DNA from: Bimastos eiseni
Taxonomy: Eukaryota; Annelida; Clitellata; Crassiclitellata; Lumbricidae
Direction of reading: 5' to 3'
Length of the DNA stretch: 64,000 bases
NCBI GenBank assembly: GCA_959347315.1
Contig: OY365810.1
Coordinates: forward strand, 32,769,150 to 32,833,149
The notes under the pieces were generated by a model. The model had not been told where the DNA came from. It ran no database searches and was given only the letters and a program-made list of their open reading frames with translations. How positions within the stretch are numbered: position 1 is the first letter of the stretch; each line of letters starts with the position of its first letter. Position numbers and translations under genes: made by a program. Shown in pieces: positions 33,655-46,416 of this stretch.

Positions 33655-34670
33655 AGGCCATTTGGTCGATACTACCCTTCAATTCTCTGTATAGTTTTGA
33701 CCGTTGGTAAAAGTATAATTATTAAGTGTATCTAGTAGGCGATACGCCGAAAATGAAGGTTAACAAAATGTCTAGGGCGTGGTTGACCGATGGCCGTTAT
33801 AAGCTGCCGTGTCGGGTCAGGGTGGAGTCCCAACTGCCGACAATTCTGCCGCACGTGTCTGGAAACTTAGGCTGAAATCTGACCTTTTACTAATATTGGG
33901 ATATATTTTACTTCTAAGTGTTATATGAGCGGAAAAAGTTATGTCCAACAAGCGGCTGGCAACAGAGCAATCTAAATTTTCAACCAACGCTGGAACTGTA
34001 TGCCAAGGACATTGGATATGCCGCACAAAACGCTCATAGAACCATCCAGGGAATGGGGCGTAGGGTTCGTACATATGCAGGCACATAATATTGAACATTG
34101 ATAGACGTATCAGCTGCAAGATTGTACTGAGCAAAACTGAACACGGTACACTCTCCGATTCTGCACAGCTGCTATCACTAACCGTTTTTGTAGTTACGCA
34201 TTATTCACTGCATAGTGTTGAAATGGAGGTAATTAATGAGACTGATCGTCTGTGGGGTGGTTTCTTAGGGGAGGGCAGAAATTCTAGACCTAAGATGTAG
34301 TTTGCAATGCAAGTCTGGTTTCTCGTTTCCAGCATACCGACGATACCAAGTTCTTCCTTTCATTTGACAGTTACACTCCTAGTTTCCTCTTTCCCCGATT
34401 CCAACCGCACGCTCTTCCATCGACGATGTTCACTCCCAATTAGTCAGTAGCCTATTATGATCGTCTGCTGAACCTTTCTCAGATCGAATTCCTACTCTTA
34501 GGTGCGAGTCAACAACTCTGCATATTTGACTGACTTACTACGTTCGCTCAGATGAGTCGATTGCCCTTTGATCGTATACTAAACGTGTAAGACAAATGCA
34601 TGCTCAGCTTTACTTCGTCGTCACTTTCCGGTGATGTTGGGATCTTATGCGCGCCAGTTGACTTCCTAGC
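33655..34670. other. No recognised gene
   Basis: Frames such as 34134-33817 (-) and 34091-34300 (+) carry no recognisable motif. Confidence 0.45.
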
Positions 34671-34674
34671 AGGG

Positions 34675-34830
34675 ATGTGGTCTCGAGACCGCGGTCTTGG
34701 TCTTGGTCTAGAATGCATCGGTCTTGGTCTTGGTCTCGGACCATCGGTCTTGGTCTCGGACCACCCGGTCTTGGTCTTGGTCGTCTTGGACCTCTCGGTC
34801 TTGGTCTTGGTCTCGAGGTTTTGGTCTCGT
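34675..34830. repeat. GGTCTTGGTCTCGGACC minisatellite
   Basis: A 6-bp GGTCTT/GGTCTC-based repeat with GGACC inserts, about 150 bp long. It starts with a palindromic 'ggtctcgagaccgcggtct'. The Leu-Gly/Ser-Trp frames are artefacts. Confidence 0.85.
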
Positions 34831-35114
34831 GCCCAACACTGCTTCCTAGAAGGCCTGTTTGGTATTTGTCTTAATTGTCTTCAGCCATCCTCGTAGCGAG
34901 GTTTGGCTGCATCATGAACTGCCTTTCTCCATTCACGTCACACTTGGTATAATCGAGGAAATGATCCTACATTAGAATCCTTAAAACTGCCTTTGTTGCA
35001 CTGGAAAATGCATTAGTTTCTAGTCAGATTTACATGTACAGTAACCTCTTCTCATTTGATACACAAACTACAGGTTGGTTCAACACTGGCCACAAGTTGA
35101 ACCATAACAGAGAT

Positions 35115-35256
35115 GTGAAAATATCAATTTATTTGTGTTTATCTATTTACCCATTTATCTGTTTATTTATATTCATTAACTCGTGTATTCATCTATTCAT
35201 GTGTTTATTTATATATAAAATATGTATCATTTTATTTATATCTATCTATCTATCCA

Positions 35257-35305
<49 letters not shown>

Positions 35306-35395
35306 TTATCTATTTATTTATCCTTTTATGTATAAATATCTATTGTATCCATTTATTTATTTATTTATTTTTTATTCATCAATTTATTGATTTAT
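35115..35395. repeat. (ATCT)n / (ATTT)n microsatellite
   Basis: Tetranucleotide array with a pure ATCT core at about 35268-35305. Confidence 0.95.
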
Positions 35396-35399
35396 GTAA

Positions 35400-38300
35400 T
35401 TACCTTTTTATTTACTTAAGACACATGTGTCTGTTGAAAGAGGGCAAAGACGGAGTCATGTAAATGTCTGAGAACATCAGAGTGTCTTGACTATTATTTT
35501 AAATGATGATAGGCGTTGGCGAGTGGGCCGTGGGGCCCTTTATGCTCAATGATTCCATATAATTGGAGCACAAAAGCCTCATCCTCAAATCTATCAAGAC
35601 CACAGATGTCACGAGGACGAAATAGTCTAAGAGGGCGATATGAATTCAAAAGTGAATTAACATATAATGGAAATCGTACGTGTAACTATATGTCGAAGAT
35701 AGGATTTTAAATGATGATATGCGTTGGCGAGTGGGGTGTCAAGCATCAGCATAGGGATCTTGAACGCAATGCATTTCGCATGGGTAACCTCTGCAGCTCA
35801 TCCCACGTGTAAATAGATACTAAGCATTGGAATCCAGACAATTATCTCAGATACAGCATTTAAAATGGATCGATGTTGAGTAATTTAAAAGCGTCCTCTG
35901 AAGCATACATGTAGTCACAAGAGGTTGGATGAGATCCTTGAAGCTCCTAATGGTGTTGAACAGTGTTCATTCTTATTGTCCCAGGAAGATACCTCGGGCT
36001 CATTAAAGAAATAGTTTAACTCGTTCCTTAAATTATATAATATAATAATATTATATATACGAAAGGCATGATTCTCAAGCGTTCTATTGCAAGAAAGTTG
36101 CAAACACATCCGATTAGTTTTCTTCAGGATTAGGCCCATCAGCAAAATAAGCATCTATCCAACTATCAGTGATCATGGATAAAGCCAGCGCGCGTGAGTA
36201 AGCTGTTTCCCTGCACTTGGCTTTCGAGTGGCGCTTTAGATGTTTGGAGTTTACGATTACGACTACAACTATCAGATAGACAGGAACTTTAGTTACAGAA
36301 CCCATAATTATAATCAAAAACTTCACGATTGATGTTGTTCGAACATGCATCAAGCTTAATCAGCTCAATATACATTATGTTAATGATATTTGTGCGAAAG
36401 ACTAAATGTCTGCTTCAACAGCATTATTCCTCATCAACCGTAAGAGTTGCTGAAAATATTATTGCAGGCCGCGTATCAATTGCGCATTAGGCCATCAACA
36501 CAGCTTCTTAGTTTATTAACAGCATAATACTGAACTCTCAAATATTCTGTGGAGTCGTAGTCAGCCTTTTTTGACGTGGCAACATGCCAGAAAGGCAACT
36601 CAAGTCACCAGGATTTGGGAGAAACAAATTCTATGTATAACTGAAATCTAGTAAGCCATATCACAAACTGCAGCTGCCAGAATCAACATGAATTATACAG
36701 CCACTGGAAGACTTGTTGATGCAACAATATAATCATTATTATCCGGTATCAATAATAATAATGTAATTATTGACAATGGCTTCGAACAACGATGAGTGAC
36801 ATGGCACACTCTTAGTTACAATTGACCTTGGCTAATGCCGTTTCAACGTTTACCAGTAGTTGATTCATTATATCAATCGACCGGAATGGCAAATCACCCA
36901 CACGGACCAACCGGACTTGAGCGGAATGGAAAACAGGTGCTAACCAGGAAAGCTGCAGACACTGTCCTAACTTTTGCAACATGGTAATCAGATTATGAGC
37001 GCGTATAGCGAGTGAATGATGACAAGGAATAATTTATAAATAAGAGTACAAGAGTAGGTCTAATTGCTCTATAGGCATAGGTACAGGCTACCTGGTTTAG
37101 TTAGCTACTCAGCTCAAATTGTCCAATTTGAGTTTTGACCAACGGGATAATACCAACATTAAGAGCTTGCGATGCAGTACTGTGGACTGTTAATCACCAT
37201 ATCACGAAACACGACAGTTAGTAAATATTTAAAAGCGTCTATTCGACGTGTTGCAACTCACAAATACCTGGCGCTAAGGTGACCAGGTCTGCTCGCTTTA
37301 CGGAGTTTAGGGTCACGTGTCGTATGTATTAGGAAGCGATATAATATCAAATTCAAACATTTCTATTATTGCATTGACTCCTTAACAAATAAGTGCTCAT
37401 ATAACTTACATAGGCCTATATGTATCATATAGCATACGCCCAAAATCGTATTCGAGTGTGCATGATATTTGATTGCGAAATAATTTGTTAATTTTATATG
37501 TATCGACAGTATGACGCCCTTGCATTGTGCGTTTGAATGGATGCCACGCATTTTATGGTTCCTGTGCAAGGACCGTGCTACCCAGACAACTAAATCTCTG
37601 AATTAGTCACATTCGACAAGCGAAATGAGCTGTAAAGTTTATTTAACGACGTTGCCATGTCGGAGATGATAAACGTCAAAACAACGCACGTTTAATTATA
37701 CATTGCACATAATGGTCTATGTTTGGTGCCCAAGACAAATGTCTTGGTGGTAAGCGAGCCTCATTCACGCGTTCTCTTTTACAGAGTGGTATGCAGTCAA
37801 TAGACAACTGGGCTAAAGACGTCTGAGTGATCGAACCAAAATGGCAATGAGTTTATATACGTCGAATTCTAAGCTAATAGACACTTCCGTCTTCTGCTGT
37901 GCACGATATGGTTATAGGTCAATGGTTAGACTATTGCTGGTGGTTCTTCAAGCAAAAGAACACTGTGCAAAATATTGAGCTACCGTATACATCCAAAGGG
38001 TTTATGGGGAAACCGATCCCATCGCACGTAGGCCTAATATTGCCGTACATTTCAATTCAAGTTAGTATGCTCATTATTAAATCACCTCAACTTGGTGTGT
38101 TTGTGGAAATTGTGGTAGGCCGAATTGTGATTCATAACGCTTTCAAACCGTGCAGTTCACTTCTGCGGCTTAGCTTTGCAGAGGGACATATATAATATAT
38201 ATATATATATATATATAGGCCTATGTATAAATCCAATAATTATATATGTATATGGAATACATGTACATCGATTCTACACATTTAAAATATGTCGACTATA

Positions 38301-39600
38301 TACATCGAATATTATATGTACATAATATGTATACATTTTCAATGCAATATGACTTGGTAACAACTGTTTTACGACGATGAAAACGTGGATGATTAGCGTT
38401 GTCTGTCTCCACAACATGGATTCTCTGCGGTCCCAGATGGGAATATGGGTCCTGTACGGGCTACATATGGGTCAGATGGCATGTCTTATCCAGGCTTGGG
38501 ACAGACACCAACCGCGTACCGATACGGCAGTGGAGTAGACTGCAAACAGACTGTTTAAAAGCAACAATTTTATAGTCTATGGTATCATCAACACAACCGG
38601 TAGATTATCAATACTTACCAAAATATCGTTTCCGGTTCGTCAAGAAGTTGAAGGAAGAAAAGGTGCTGCGTGTATAATATCCTGACGATGGACTTTCGAA
38701 GGAAATATATAAATTCTTGTCAATGTTTGAAGATTCACATAATATACATGTAGGATGCGACGACATCTTAATACTAGAACAATATTTAAAGTATTCTGCA
38801 GTTTACTCTCGTAATCCTTAAATGACTATTTAGAAGTACAAGTTATTTATGTGGATTCCATCGAAATTTTATGTCCGAATCGTGAGTGGAAGTCTAAACG
38901 AATAACTAGTCGAACACGTATCATGTTCAGACAGAGTTGATGAGTCGCTGTCCAGTTTATGGTTGAAATTCGACGAATCCTTTCATAAGGTCATTTCGCT
39001 TCGATGACGAGCTGCTTATGACAGAAGGAAAATAGAACGTATAGTTTCCTTCCTTTTCATAGCTTCTTCTTCGCGAATGCGTAAATAACACAAAGCGAAA
39101 TATCCCACTCTTCTCGTCTATATTCTGCTGTGATTCTCAGAACGGAGTGAGGATTGAGAGGTTCTTCTCTGCCCCAGGCAACACAGGCAAATGCACAGAC
39201 ACATCGTAGATTAGGCTACAGCTTGTATATGTTGCAAGCTTTAGGGGTATATGCAAGATTATTGTGTGTATTTAGAATCTGGTCGTACATAAAAGCATTC
39301 CGTAGAATATCAAAGAAGTTTCGAATTAAGTAGGTCCGATTCAAGATGCATCTGCTCTGAGGAGGAATGCTGTGAATAAGATAACGCTCATCACTCTCAA
39401 AGTGCATGCATTGTATGTAACAATCATCGTAATAACGGTAATGATGACGATAATGACAGTGAATAGTTGTATTTCGTATATACCGCTCCAGATGCTATAC
39501 CTAATCTCTAAAAATGCCCAACCATACCTGTCATTCCAGAAGCAACTCCTAATCTCCACATTTTGTTTAAACCCGGAGGGACCATGAAAGTAGACGTTGA
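35400..39600. other. Gene-poor AT-rich DNA
   Basis: No coding sequence I can support. 35735-35810 contains 'catagggatcttgaacgcaatgc', a possible decayed SINE-A body. An AT dinucleotide run lies at 38188-38216. A short stretch at 38430-38520 ('tatgggtcctgtacgggctac...') has an internal repeat of 'atatgggtc' but no clear frame. Confidence 0.45.
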
Positions 39601-39607
39601 CAGAAAT

Positions 39608-39776
39608 TAACAATGATTATTATTACTTCTAATGATTATTATTATTTACAATGATTATTATTATTTACAATGATTATTATTATTTACAATGATTATTATT
39701 ATTTACAATGATTACTATTATTTACAATGATTATTATTATTTACAGTGATTATTATTATTTACAATGATCATTATT
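39608..39776. repeat. 20-bp tandem repeat, AATGATTATTATTATTTAC type
   Basis: About eight consecutive near-perfect units of around 20 bp. Confidence 0.9.
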
Positions 39777-39789
39777 ATTACCGTTATTT

Positions 39790-41230
39790 TCGACCCAAAA
39801 AAATAGGAATTGCATATACATTCTGGGATGGTTCGTGTGGTCTTCATTTATCTGACCAAGGCGGTTCAAGAAAGACACGCCTTCCTGATTTATCGAACCA
39901 ATCGTGTCGAAGGTCATCGAAGGTCAAGGGCACGCAGCAATTTCCGGGTAGAACACCAGAAGTTTATATTTCGGTATTCGTTTCAGTTCCAGCAGCTGTA
40001 GAAACGATGGAACTCTACCAAGGACGGTGGGACCCGGGTCAGACATTGTCCACTCTCCCACTGAATAAGAGCAGCGACATCAGAACATCTCCAGTCGGAC
40101 CTGACAAGTCCGGTTGGCACTTCGCCACAATGATTCTTGATCTATGATCAGGACAACTGATGCCGTGTATAGGGCCGGGTCGAGCGGTATGACCATTTCG
40201 TGAGGTCGTATGAAAGGCCCTGTGAGCCATCCGCCATGGCTAATGCACCACATGATATGTGGTGCATTATATTCTAGATGAAATAAGAGTGCGGATTATC
40301 TGTAACGTGCGCTTTCTTGACGCGCATGACGTCCTATTGTATTATATTAAAACATTTATAAAGCGCCTCTAGTAGGGTGAAGTGTTCAAGGCCACCAGAG
40401 CGGAAATAGGTTTTGAGAAAAGCAAAGAGGAGGATGGGTTGGTCATCAGTTCGAATTTGAATACGAATAGATGAAGACATCGCATTCCAAAGAATATTCA
40501 CCAATTGACGTAAAACTGCTCTTACTCCATCTCTTGGTCGGTCTGGTCGGATGAAAGCTACTTCCGTAAACCCTCTAGGGATCAGCAGTTCGCCTTCCAT
40601 AAAGATGGGATTAGCACTGAATAGGTAACGCGAGAACAAGCATAAGATTGAGAGCAATGCACTCAACCTGTAACATCTTGTCGCCTCTGCATTGATACCC
40701 AGTCCTTCTGGTGGGGCGATACAGACAGCGGTTGGAATGCGACCTAGAAGTTACAACCATGCTATGCAAGTCACTTATGTGGAGTTGCGTCAGACCGTTT
40801 CATACACATTAGATACGTCAAATCTGAAATAAGCGTCAACTGGGACCAGACTCAACTGCAGGAGCAAGGTCAAAAGTTCAAAATAGACCACAAATAATAA
40901 AACTCATGTTTCTGTGGACGCTCGGAGAGTCAGAATCACATCGAGCACAGAAGGATTGGATTTTGTATCTGAGCGACTACGAAAAATGACGCATGCAGCA
41001 GGTTGCACGAAACCAACAACCTGTTTTAATACTGTCCAGCATGAGAATGTCGTCCGCTTTTCCAGGACCATGCCATGACAATATAAATTTAAAAATAGTC
41101 ATTATCGCCACTGTTATCAACTTATCATTAGTTATAAGCGTCATTTACATGCTGTTGGCAATGGTGATTGTGATGATGATGGCGACAACGACAACGACAA
41201 TAACTTATGTTGTGTGAATTCTTGTTCTAG
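39790..41230. other. Upstream region of the Wnt exons; no exon recognised
   Basis: A first Wnt exon with a signal peptide must end with two bases of a codon (the next exon starts at codon position 3). I found no convincing candidate. Frame 41043-41217 encodes a hydrophobic Ile/Val/Met-rich stretch but looks like intron microsatellite. 40340-40670 contains a 'tttataaagcgcctc' tail like other repeats in the window. A 13-bp perfect hairpin lies at 40241-40269. Confidence 0.4.
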
Positions 41231-41457
41231 GGCTGCTGGAGGTCAGTTGATGCTCGATCGGCAAACCATCTGTCGGAAGTCCGGTCTCGTGGGTGGAAGG
41301 CAAGACCAGATGTGTCAACGCGAACCGGAAATAGTAGACGAGGTTTCAAATGGCGTTCAGCTGGCCCTCGAGGAGTGCCATATACAGTTCGAGGATAGAC
41401 GCTGGAACTGCACATCAGACAAAGCTTCTATGTCAAACCTCCTTAAGAAGAAAATGG
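41231..41457 (+). CDS. Wnt ligand, exon A (N-terminal conserved region)
   Basis: This is the first recognised coding exon of a secreted Wnt glycoprotein. The acceptor is 'tgttctag|ggctgctgg' and the donor 'aaaatgg|gtaatt'. It begins at the third base of a codon and ends after the first base of one. It encodes 'LDRQTICRK', 'REPEIVDEVSNGVQLALEEC' and 'QFEDRRWNCTS', the standard Wnt N-terminal helical block with its conserved cysteines, the 'ECQxQFxxRRWNC' signature and a potential N-glycosylation site (NCTS). The signal peptide lies in an exon not found upstream. Together the three exons give 323 codons and a stop, close to full length for the family (about 350-400). The subfamily is uncertain: by eye Wnt4, WntA and Wnt16 are the nearest. 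Confidence 0.93.
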
Positions 41458-43302
41458 GTAATTGCTATTGTTAATCCTCGAACAGTATTGTTTGGTATAC
41501 CGTATACCATTGCAGTTACATTGTCGCAAGCTGCTGCATTTCGGATGCTTCTGTAGGCCTATTCTTTTGGTATCGTCAATTATATATAGACGTTTCAGGA
41601 TAGGACCGTTGAATTATGTCGGGCAAAATTATAAGACGACTGGAAATTACAGGCCTTGGGTAAAAAAAATACTGTAGCCACGCTTGCAGGACTCAGGATA
41701 TGACTAGAACTTGGACTCAAGGATTCATGACTCGGATTAGGAGGCAATAAATGTGAAACAAGTCTACTTACGGCAACCCGGATTCCTTCATTTCATGCTA
41801 GTAACGTTGTAGACGCCGAACCTGCTTCTACCCATGTTGGGAATGCAAGGAACTGAGGCAGATTCAGAAGATGGTGTAACGGACTGTTATAGTGTCCTTA
41901 CAATTGCAATAACGACAATTTGTATAGTATCGTCGGTAGCAAGGTGTACTTTTAGGATATTGTATTTAGGATACAGCGCTCTTAAATCTGTTCTATCAGC
42001 CCAAAAGCTAGGGTTCAGTTAAACTGGTCATATGTAAAAGGAAAGGTTTTTGATTTCCTGAATACGTGCTTTATTGCTGATCCAGACAAGTGAAGCGTTA
42101 GCCCGAAAGGCCAAATCACCAGTATAAGCTTAGTTTACTGACAGAAAGACATCAGCGAACTCTGATGATTCCAGCTAAGACCTACATGTACTTAAACTGG
42201 AAATGCCATGCAACTGCTTTGAGAAATACGCTCAGTATAGGGCTTACTATTTTGTTAATCCTACAGTTGGAGGTTCATATCAGAGGAAGACGATTCAAAA
42301 TCTATTGCATTTGCTCCCTTGATTGCGCCACCGTAGAGATGTTGGTGAGAGGCGAGAGAGAGAGAGAGAGAGCACTGGCTACTCACTCACACAGGCCGAG
42401 ACTTAGAGAATGAAATCGCTAACATAACACCAATCAATCAATTCACCAATCAATAATATCAATCAATCAACCAATGTAAGTTTATTACAGAGCCCCTTCA
42501 AGATATTTACTCGGAGGCGTTCCAGGTCTGTCCCATCTCTTATCACCTTGTGCTTTCAGTTCGTTGAATATTAGCGACCGCCATGATAAACCTTCTCCAT
42601 TGCTTTCTCTCTGAGGAGTAGCATCCATTAATTCCTTCAGATTCATTCCGGTTCTTTCTTGTATCTCGTCCATCCATTTTTTCCTTGGGCGCCCTCGTTT
42701 TCTCTTTCCTTTTCCGCGCGCCAACATCATTTCCATTTCCATTCCATTTGGTCCGTCTACGACTACAAAATACGGATTTCAAAGAAGATTTGACTGCACC
42801 TCTTGGTATGGTAGACTTATGGGTTCTGAACTTCTTTCAAGATGACCCCTAATATGAGGACATCTTGGATCAATCTCCACTATACAGCGTCGTAGTAGGT
42901 TATAAACGTACCATACGTGGCTGCGTTGAATTGAAGGACAGCGACATGTGTTTATTCGTAAGCAAGCAACAAAACACAGAAACTTAACATTATAAGCATC
43001 ACAAGAGTGCAAAAGAGTATATATAAATGTATAATAACTATGAGTGTCAATAAGTAAGAACATACTCCCAAGTATTATTGGTGCAGAGGTCCCTTGAGGG
43101 ATCGAGATATCCCGCTATCTAGAGGCTCATACACTACCGCGTTACGGCGCTCTAGAAATTGTCCGTTTAATAACAATAATAGTAATAATAATAATAGTAA
43201 TTCGGAACATATTACAATTTACAATACAAGACAGCAGTTGAGTTTATAATGCACGGTAATAGGCTTATATTAATCTTACTGAGGTGATCCTGCTTTTTGC
43301 AG
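41458..43302 (+). other. Wnt intron 1, containing a LINE 3' end
   Basis: Intron of 1845 bp with GT...AG ends. Besides AT-rich sequence it holds a minus-strand LINE remnant (42483-42782), a (GAGA)n run at 42354-42372 and short AAT repeats near 43180. Confidence 0.85.
42483..42782 (-). pseudogene. APE-type LINE ORF2 C-terminus and 3' tail
   Basis: Minus-strand reading gives 'GKRKRGRPRKKWMDEIQERT', then after a frameshift 'WRRFIMAVANIQRTESTR' and a stop at 42543, followed by the tail 'cgcctccgagtaaatatctt'. This is the usual basic 'GRPxxxW..' plus 'WRR' end of endonuclease-reverse transcriptase LINEs. Only this end is present (5' truncation) and the frame is broken. The tail is shared with 33258-33315 and 50012-50042. 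Confidence 0.82.
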
Positions 43303-43586
43303 ACACCAGGGAGGCCGCGTTCCTACAGGCAATAACGAGCGTCGGGATCCTACACTCAGTGGCCGATGCCTGTTCCAAGGGCCGCCTGCTGCAGTGCTCC
43401 TGTGACACGGCCCGACCCACGGAGCCCCCACCAACGGGGGAGAACTGGGTTTGGGGAGGGTGCGCTGACGACGTAGGGTTCGCCTACGCCAAGTCGAGGG
43501 ACTTCGTAGACGTCGACAACAAAAGGAAAGTGGGAAACGACTTCGGGGTTCTACTGCAACACCACAACTACGAAGCAGGAAGACTG
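43303..43586 (+). CDS. Wnt ligand, exon B (middle region)
   Basis: The acceptor is 'tttttgcag|acacc' and the donor 'agactg|gtcagt'. The first two bases complete an Asp codon split with exon A. It encodes 'DTREAAFLQAITSVGILHSV', 'CSKGRLLQCSCD', 'WVWGGCADDVGFAYAKSRDF' and 'HHNYEAGRL'. These correspond to the Wnt helices (TREAAFxYAI), the 'CxCD' pair, the 'W.WGGC.D' turn and the 'HNNEAGR' motif. In vertebrate Wnt4 this region is split in two exons; here it is one, so an intron has been lost or never gained. The intron before it is 1845 bp. Confidence 0.95.
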
Positions 43587-43668
43587 GTCAGTGTACAACT
43601 GTATACCAACATGCTGACCCTGCAAGAATGACATGGGAAGGGGAACGAGGGGTTGTATGACTGTGTGA

Positions 43669-43718
43669 CAATGTCTATGTCCGTGCCTCCAGAACAGGAG
43701 GCACGGACATAGACATTG
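43669..43718. repeat. Perfect 22-bp hairpin in Wnt intron 2
   Basis: Arms 43669-43690 and 43697-43718 are perfect reverse complements ('tctatgtccgtgcctcc' core) with a 6-nt spacer 'agaaca'. It lies 82 bp downstream of the exon B donor. Confidence 0.9.
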
Positions 43719-43889
43719 GCTGATACTCCGCCTGTGTGTGTGCGCGCGTACGTGTGTCAGTGTGTCTGCTGGTTTGTTTGTCTTTTGTCTGCTTAAGGCT
43801 CTGATTTTGTCTGTGTCTGGAAGTGTGGCTGTGCATTATGCACCACCCAGTCAGTACGCAAGGTTTGGCACTGCACAGGTCGCCTGATA

Positions 43890-43990
43890 TTGATTACGAT
43901 GATGCTAATAGTAGTGATGATGATGATGACAATGACAATGACGACGACGACGACGACGATGATAATAATAATAATAATTATAATAATAAT
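43890..43990. repeat. (GAT)n / (GAC)n / (AAT)n microsatellite
   Basis: Trinucleotide array ending exactly where the retroelement coding sequence begins. The mirror position downstream (46205-46380) also has (AAT)n. Confidence 0.9.
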
Positions 43991-43991
43991 C

Positions 43992-46195
43992 CTGGCCACC
44001 GGATGTCGCCCCGCTTCAGATGACCGAGGAAAACGTAATCAGATGCATTCGCAACTTCTCGGCGGGATCAGCCGGTGGGCCAGACGGCCTACGCCCCCAG
44101 CATATCCTAGAGTTAGTAAGCCATCCAGACTCGGGCCCAACTCTGCTAGCCGCCATTACGGCTCTGGTAAACTTGCTTCTCGCAGGAGAATGCCCTTCTG
44201 GGATTCGAGCAACCCTTTTCGGTGGAACTCTCTTCGCCCTTAGGAAAAGCACTGGAGGTCTGAGGCCCATTGTCATTGGTTACTATTGACGCAGACTGAC
44301 AGCCAAATGTGCCAGCTCTTATGCGGCGCCTAAAGTTGCTGAATACCTCTCTCCCAGACAAGTCGGAGTTGGTGTACCAGGAGGATGTGAGGCAGCAGTA
44401 CACGCAACAAGACGATATTTGAACAGTTTAGACAACGAAACAATCATTGCCAAAATAGATTTCTCCAACGCATTCAACAGCCTATACAGACTTGAAATGT
44501 TGACAGCATTATATAACATTCTTCCTGAACTGGAACCTTTTTGCAATCTAGCTTACTTGGAACACTCACATCTTAAATACGGTCGATACTGTGTCTTGTC
44601 CCAAGTGGGGCCCCAACAAGGCGACCATTTGGGTCCCTTACTCTTCTGTCTACCTCTACAGCCCATCCTCATCCAAATGCAATCACCGCTCGCAGTAGGT
44701 TTTCTGGACGACCTAACACTAGGTGGCAGAGCGGAAGAGGTTGCGGAAGATATAAACATACTCGAAACCGAAGGCGAAAAACTCGGCCTTTTTCTAAATC
44801 GAACAAAATGCAAGATCATTTCGACTTCTGCTGATATCCAGAGAGACTTCGAACCATTAAGACAGTTCAGATGCCTTCAGAGGCCACACTCCTAGGCGCA
44901 CCTCTGTCAACGGATACGGCCTTGACGAACACTTTGAATGCGCGCACAGTGGAGCTAATACGCATGATGGAAAAACTAACGTCCACCGCCAAACATGTCG
45001 CCCTCAGCTTGCTCCGATACTCGCTGAGTGCCACCCGACTATCATATACCCTCAGAAGCTGTCCATGCGAAGGCCACAAAGGACTGGAGGAGTATGACAA
45101 GGCCTTGAGGGTGGGCCTCGCTGAGGTGCTCAATCTTGTTCTCACCGACGAGGCATGGCTCCAAGTCACCCTGCCCATCAAAAGAGGAGGACTGGGCATC
45201 CGATCAGTGGTTTCGCTGGCAATTCCAGCCTTCTTGGCATCGGCCGCAGCCACTGATATACTCCAGACAAGGATTCTGCGAGGAAAGCCTAAAAAGGACC
45301 CTGCCCTGGAGATCCTTCAGGCCAAATGGAGGGAAACCAGCGGAGTACCAGAGCCGGAAGAAGCTTGGGCTCACAAACAATCGAGATGGGACGACCGTTT
45401 GATCGAACTCGGAGTGGCAGACCTCGCCTCCAGAATGCCTGAATCCCAGAATCAGGCACGTCTTAGACCAGTGGCAGCACCACACGCAGGCGACTGGCTC
45501 TTAGCCCTACCGATTACAAACTGCGGGCTGAGACTTGACAATGAGTCCCTGAGGGTGGCGGCGGGTTACAGACTTGGGTTACCTGTCTGTTTACCTCATT
45601 CCTGCCATGCGGTGCCCTGGTCGAAAGAAACGGATATCACGGTCTCTCATGTGGCCTGGGCCTGGGACGCTGGCCCAGACACGCGGCCCTGAACGACCTT
45701 ACTTGTAGAAGTTTAAACCGTGCAGGGATCCCCACTGTCAAAGAGCCGGTGGGCTTGACCTGATCTGATGGTAAAAGACCAGACGGACTCTCTCATATAC
45801 CATGGCGGGCGGGGCTGTGTTTGATATGGGACGCGACAGTCTCAGATACAATGGCAACGTCGTATCTGCCAGAAACATCACAAACAGCGGGCGCAGCGGC
45901 CGAGAGGGCGGCGAACCTCAAAACTCAGAAATACGCCGAGCTAGCTTCCACGTACGTCTTCACACCCGTGGCATTCGAAACCTTTGGCCCCATCAATTCC
46001 GAAGGCCAAAATTGCCTTTCAGAACTGGAACACAGACTGAGCGCCGTCACTGGGGAGCAGAGGGAGACGACTTTTCTCTACCAGCGCATCTCAATGATTA
46101 TTCAACGCTACAACGCAGTTGCTTTCAAGGGAACTTTCGCTGCTCAGAAGTCCAACGAGCAGGGCTACTCCGGACGACATCACCATTAATTAACA
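43992..46195 (+). mobile_element. Non-LTR retrotransposon with RT and C-terminal restriction-like endonuclease, dead
   Basis: A 5'-truncated LINE inside the last Wnt intron, same strand. Reverse transcriptase motifs are 'SAGSAGGPDGLRPQHIL' (finger), 'AKIDFSNAFNSL' (motif A Asp), 'GPQQGDHLGPLLFCL' (motif B; family Pro is His), 'GFLDDLTLGG' (motif C) and 'NRTKCKII' (motif D). After it come 'ATLLGAPL', a connector, a CCHC-type finger near 45590-45660 and a PD-(D/E)xK-like segment ('SDGKRPDG' near 45765 and 'IWDATVSDT' near 45825). The last part ends 'TPVAFETFGP...TGEQRETTFLYQR'. Finger plus PD-(D/E)xK after the RT is the layout of R2/NeSL/CRE-like elements. Lesions: TGA near 44287, frameshift near 44868, frameshift near 45605, TGA near 45760. 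It is probably read through as intron. The exact clade is uncertain. Confidence 0.85.
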
Positions 46196-46205
46196 TTGAA
46201 GACCA

Positions 46206-46381
<176 letters not shown>

Positions 46382-46416
46382 GTTCTGTGACCGACTGACC
46401 GTTGTTGTTTCTGTAG

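Noticed and set aside
41043..41217. Possible Wnt signal-peptide exon with a hydrophobic stretch
   Set aside because: It runs into a GAT/GAC-like repeat just before the acceptor, and no donor fits the required phase.
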